Of a stretch of DNA of 9,065 nucleotides, positions 6,068-9,065 are shown piece after piece (position 1 is the stretch's first letter; each line of letters opens with the position of its first letter). The DNA is from Candidatus Avelusimicrobium alvi. GTDB taxonomy: Bacteria; Elusimicrobiota; Elusimicrobia; Elusimicrobiales; Elusimicrobiaceae. The stretch spans positions 24,443-33,507 of the forward strand of contig DCTQ01000048.1 of the NCBI GenBank assembly GCA_002329395.1, given 5' to 3'. The position numbers were made by a program, and so were the translations under genes. Under the pieces are notes generated by a model. It made no database searches and was not told the DNA's origin. It was given only the letters and a program-made list of their open reading frames with translations.

Positions 6068-7768
6068 ATGAAAAAAATCTTTTTAGCCGTATTTTTATGT
6101 ATGTTTTCCTCTTTTTTATGGGCGAAAACGGAGAATTGCGACGTTTCTTCCCAGGCGCCCGTCAAATTGCTGGCGGCGGAACTGAAGCGCGGGTTTAAGA
6201 CGTTTAAAAAACTGAATCCGCCGGTTTATTATATGTCTTATACTTATAAGGAAATCCAAAGGCGGCGTTTTGGCGTATCGCTGGGGGGCGTGTTTTTGCG
6301 CAGCTCAAAGGATTGGAATGTGTTAGACGTATCGGTGCGCGTCGGTTCGTCCGTGTTGGATAATACCCGCAAACTAAAAAACGCCAAGAACGATTATTCT
6401 TCCAAAGTGACGGCCGTTCCTTCTATAAAGGGAGACGGGGCCGCTTTTTCCAACGCTGTTTGGCTGGCTACACAAAAAGCGGTGGAAGACGCCCAGCAAT
6501 CTTACGGGCGCGTGCAGGCCGACGTACAGGCCGCTTCCCAGCGTATGGACGATTCGGCCGATTTCGCTTTCCCCGAGACGGCTTCTTACTGCCGGACGGA
6601 AACCCCCGCCCGTTTTGATTGGGAAAAGCTGGAAAGCATGCTTGTTAAAGTTTCCCGCTCGGTGAAGGATAACCCGGCGGTGCTTAAAAGTGAGTTTGAT
6701 TTTAGGGCTGAATCCGGCCACACCTATTTTGTGGACTCGCGCGGAACCCGGTTAAAAATGCCGACGTTTCTGTTCCGTTTGAGTTACACGCTGGAAGGCA
6801 AAACAAAAGACGGGCTGGAACTGTCCCGTTTTAATTCGTACGATGCGGTTTCTCCTTCCCAGCTGCCCAGTGAAGAAAAATTGCTGGCTGACGTGCAGCA
6901 GTCCGTCCGGGAGCTGGAAGAACTTTCCCGCGCGCCGCTGGCCGAGCCCGTTACGGCCCCGGCTATTTTAAAAAACCGCGCTATGGGCGTGTTTGTACAC
7001 GAAGTGCTGGGGCATCGCATGGAGGGGCACCGCCAAAAAGAGGATTCCTTCGGGCGGACGTTTACTTCCAAATTAAACACGCGCGTCACCGCGCCTTTTA
7101 TCAGCGTGGTGGACGACGCTGCGCTGGAGTCTTTTAACGGGGAACCTTTGCGCGGGTTCTACGAATATGACGACGAGGGCGTAAAATCCCGGCCCGTGGT
7201 CATCATTGAAAACGGCGTGCTGAAGAATTTTTTAATGAGTTCCAGCCCTATTAAGGGGTTTCCCGCGTCCAACGGACACGGCCGCCGCGAACTGGGCAAG
7301 CGCGCCGTGGCGCGCATGGGCAATACGCGCGTAATCGCTTCCGAAACCGTTTCATACGACGAACTGGAAAAAATGCTTTTGGAAGAAATCAAACGTCAGG
7401 GAAAGCCGTACGGGTTTATTATTGAAGATTTGTCCGGCGGATTTACGCAGACGGATGCGGGTTCTCCGCAGGTGTTTAAACTGGAGCCGCAGCTGGTGTA
7501 TCGCGTATATCCGGACGGACGCAAAGAAGTCATCCGCGGTGCGGATTTGGTGGGAACGCCGCTGGTCAGTTTTGCGCAAATTTTGGCGGCGGCGGACGAC
7601 GAAGGCGTTTTTAACGGGGACTGCGGGGCGGAATCCGGCTGGGTGCCCGTATCCGCCATCGCGCCCAGCGTATTGTTTAAAACGCTGGAGCTTGAGCATA
7701 CCGCCAAAAGCGCGGTCAAACCGCCCGTGCTGCCCCCTCCCGGCGCGGATAAAGGAGGTAAAAAATGA
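6068..7768 (+). CDS. Exported TldD/PmbA-family zinc metalloprotease
   Basis: The 566-residue protein starts at ATG 6068 behind AGGAGG. It opens with a signal peptide, MKKIFLAVFLCMFSSFLWA, cut near residue 19. The N-terminal half (about 30-290) carries a YYMSY segment (54-58) and a charged helical stretch (130-165). The catalytic half has HEVLGH (311-316), the HExxxH zinc motif of TldD, extended by MEGH to His321. Further TldD-like blocks are NGHGRRELGKRA (402-413), IIEDLSGG (451-458) and GDCGAESGW (517-525), where Cys519 is the likely third zinc ligand as in the E. coli enzyme. A proline-rich tail (552-559) ends the protein. TldD enzymes degrade or trim peptides together with TldE/PmbA; E. 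coli TldD is about 480 residues and cytosolic. Here the signal peptide predicts action outside the cytoplasm, so microcin maturation should not be assumed. The stop overlaps the next start in ATGA. The substrate is unknown. Confidence 0.88.
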   Translation: MKKIFLAVFLCMFSSFLWAKTENCDVSSQAPVKLLAAELKRGFKTFKKLNPPVYYMSYTYKEIQRRRFGVSLGGVFLRSSKDWNVLDVSVRVGSSVLDNTRKLKNAKNDYSSKVTAVPSIKGDGAAFSNAVWLATQKAVEDAQQSYGRVQADVQAASQRMDDSADFAFPETASYCRTETPARFDWEKLESMLVKVSRSVKDNPAVLKSEFDFRAESGHTYFVDSRGTRLKMPTFLFRLSYTLEGKTKDGLELSRFNSYDAVSPSQLPSEEKLLADVQQSVRELEELSRAPLAEPVTAPAILKNRAMGVFVHEVLGHRMEGHRQKEDSFGRTFTSKLNTRVTAPFISVVDDAALESFNGEPLRGFYEYDDEGVKSRPVVIIENGVLKNFLMSSSPIKGFPASNGHGRRELGKRAVARMGNTRVIASETVSYDELEKMLLEEIKRQGKPYGFIIEDLSGGFTQTDAGSPQVFKLEPQLVYRVYPDGRKEVIRGADLVGTPLVSFAQILAAADDEGVFNGDCGAESGWVPVSAIAPSVLFKTLELEHTAKSAVKPPVLPPPGADKGGKK

Positions 7769-9065
7769 GAAAGTTTTTAATCCTTTTACTTTGTTTTACG
7801 GTTTGCTTGCCCGCGGCGTTCGGCGCGTCCGCGGCGAAGCCCGCTTTGCCGGATAATATCTATTTTCGCGCCATGCGGGACGAAATGGACCGTACGCTTA
7901 AAAAATTGCGCTCCAAAAACGCGCCCGCGCCTTATTATGTGGCTTATAAACTCTCGCGCCAGTTTGAGTTTTCAATGGACGCTTCTTTGGGAGAGTTGTT
8001 TTCGGAAAAAACGGAGCCGGTGGAAAGACTCTCGGCCGCGGTGATTCTGGGCGTGGGTTCGGATAAAAATGATCAGCTCGGTTTTGACAACAACCGTTTC
8101 TATTATATGCCTTCATCGCGGGCCTTCGTCGGCGACAGTTACGACGCCATCCGCCATGCGTTATGGCATTTGACGGATGCCGAATATATTATATCGCTTG
8201 ATTCTTACGTTAAAAAACAGGCGTATAAGCGCAAAAAACAGCTGCCCGCCGACCTGCCGGATGTTACGCCCGCCCCGCAGGCGGCCGTGTTTGAAGACAA
8301 GGGGACTTTTGCCGTTCCCGACGCGGCCAAATGGGGGAAAATTCTCAAACGTCTTTCCGCTCAGGGCAAGACCGTTTCCCAGCTGGAAGATTTTGGAGTT
8401 TTTTTCCAGGTTGACGCCCGGGAGGATTATTATTTAAACAGTTTGGGCGGCGCGTATCAGATTCCTTTTACGCGGGCGAAACTGACGCTTTACGCCCAGC
8501 TGCGCAATAAAGACGGGTATGAGCAGTCCTTCAACGAAACCGTTTCCATACCGGATTACTTGAACCCCGACGAAAAAGAACTGACCGAAAAAACGGACGC
8601 TTTTTTGACGGAAATGGCGGAACGCTACAACGCGTATAAGGCGGAAACGTATTTGGGGCCCGTTTTGTTCCGGCCCCGTGCGGCGGCCGCTTTTATAATG
8701 GACAATTTCGTTTTGGCGGTGGAAAACGTAAAACCGCTGCTGTCCGACGAATATGAGCAGGATGAAACCGCCGGCTGGTTTAGAGAGAAAAAAGGCATGC
8801 GCGTGCTGTCTAACGTGCTGGATATATCGGATAAACCGCTCCTGCGGGAATATAAGGGGCTGCCTCTGGTCTATATGCCGGTGGACGACGAGGGGGTTCC
8901 GTCTCAGGATTTACAGCTTACCTCGCTGGGCCGTCTGCGCGTTTTTCCGCTTTCCCGGCGGCCGCTGGGGGAAGACCACCACAGCAACGGGCACGCCCGC
9001 CTGTCTGGTCATTCCTATCCGCGCGAACGTTTAACCAATGTGTTCGTGCAGGCCAAGGCGCCGCT
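7765..9065 (+). CDS. Exported TldE/PmbA-like paralogue without zinc motif (partial)
   Basis: The frame is open from ATG 7765 to the window end: 433 codons, no stop seen. AAAGGAGGT (7751-7759) precedes the start, which overlaps the upstream stop in ATGA. A signal peptide (MRKFLILLLCFTVCLPAAFGA, cut near residue 21) is present. The layout is the same as its neighbour: APYYVAYKLSR (55-65) matches PVYYMSYTYKE, and HALWHLTDAE (131-140) matches NAVWLATQKA. Where the upstream protein has HEVLGH, this one reads IMDNFVLAVEN (311-321) and has no HExxxH. SNGHARLSG (407-415) corresponds to SNGHGRRELG there. I infer a catalytically silent partner subunit, as TldE/PmbA is to TldD. About 100 or more C-terminal residues are probably missing. 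The family call depends mainly on the paralogy and operon. An independent role cannot be excluded. Confidence 0.78.
   Translation, partial: MRKFLILLLCFTVCLPAAFGASAAKPALPDNIYFRAMRDEMDRTLKKLRSKNAPAPYYVAYKLSRQFEFSMDASLGELFSEKTEPVERLSAAVILGVGSDKNDQLGFDNNRFYYMPSSRAFVGDSYDAIRHALWHLTDAEYIISLDSYVKKQAYKRKKQLPADLPDVTPAPQAAVFEDKGTFAVPDAAKWGKILKRLSAQGKTVSQLEDFGVFFQVDAREDYYLNSLGGAYQIPFTRAKLTLYAQLRNKDGYEQSFNETVSIPDYLNPDEKELTEKTDAFLTEMAERYNAYKAETYLGPVLFRPRAAAAFIMDNFVLAVENVKPLLSDEYEQDETAGWFREKKGMRVLSNVLDISDKPLLREYKGLPLVYMPVDDEGVPSQDLQLTSLGRLRVFPLSRRPLGEDHHSNGHARLSGHSYPRERLTNVFVQAKAP

Noticed and set aside
7422..7856. Plus-strand frame bridging the two TldD-type genes
   Set aside because: It overlaps both real genes in another frame, has Arg/Cys-rich composition and no SD. 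The ATGA junction explains the region.

Overview
The window reads as ordinary chromosome from a diderm (LPS-making, Gram-negative-type) bacterium. It encodes lipid A enzymes, the outer-membrane assembly protein BamA and an OmpH/Skp-type periplasmic chaperone. Codon use leans to GC, but intergenic sites are A+T-rich, and Shine-Dalgarno (SD) sites are strong. The long, modified OmpH protein and the exported TldD-type proteins fit a phylum outside the Proteobacteria. A gut-associated Elusimicrobiota member is my best guess; this is an impression from protein style, not a database result. I see no insertion sequence, phage gene, CRISPR array or clear sign of recent transfer.

Left part (1-4508, minus strand): an envelope-biogenesis operon transcribed bamA, ompH, lpxD, lpxC. 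The gaps are 7, 10 and 2 bases, and two of the SD sites overlap the preceding stop codon. lpxC is cut by the window edge after 18 codons. The operon joins insertion of outer-membrane proteins (BamA with a Skp-like chaperone) to lipid A synthesis (LpxD, LpxC), so the proteins and the lipid of the outer membrane are made together. BamA most likely starts at a TTG codon at 4508, which gives a clean signal peptide.

Middle part (4541-5975): rpmB (ribosomal protein L28, four-cysteine form) sits on the minus strand between its own sigma-70-like promoter and a rho-independent terminator. Upstream is a TerC/Alx-family membrane protein, also on the minus strand, with an extended -10 promoter. Diverging from it on the plus strand is tRNA-Thr(UGU), followed by a strong hairpin terminator.

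Right part (6022-9065, plus strand): a two-gene operon whose reading frames overlap in ATGA. The first gene encodes a TldD/PmbA-family metalloprotease with an HExxxH zinc motif, and it carries a signal peptide. The second is a paralogue, also with a signal peptide, that has lost the zinc motif and runs off the window end. Together they look like an exported version of the TldD/TldE heterodimer, which is cytosolic in the studied enterobacterial case. This pair is the most interesting item in the window. The family itself is known, so I do not claim a wholly new system.
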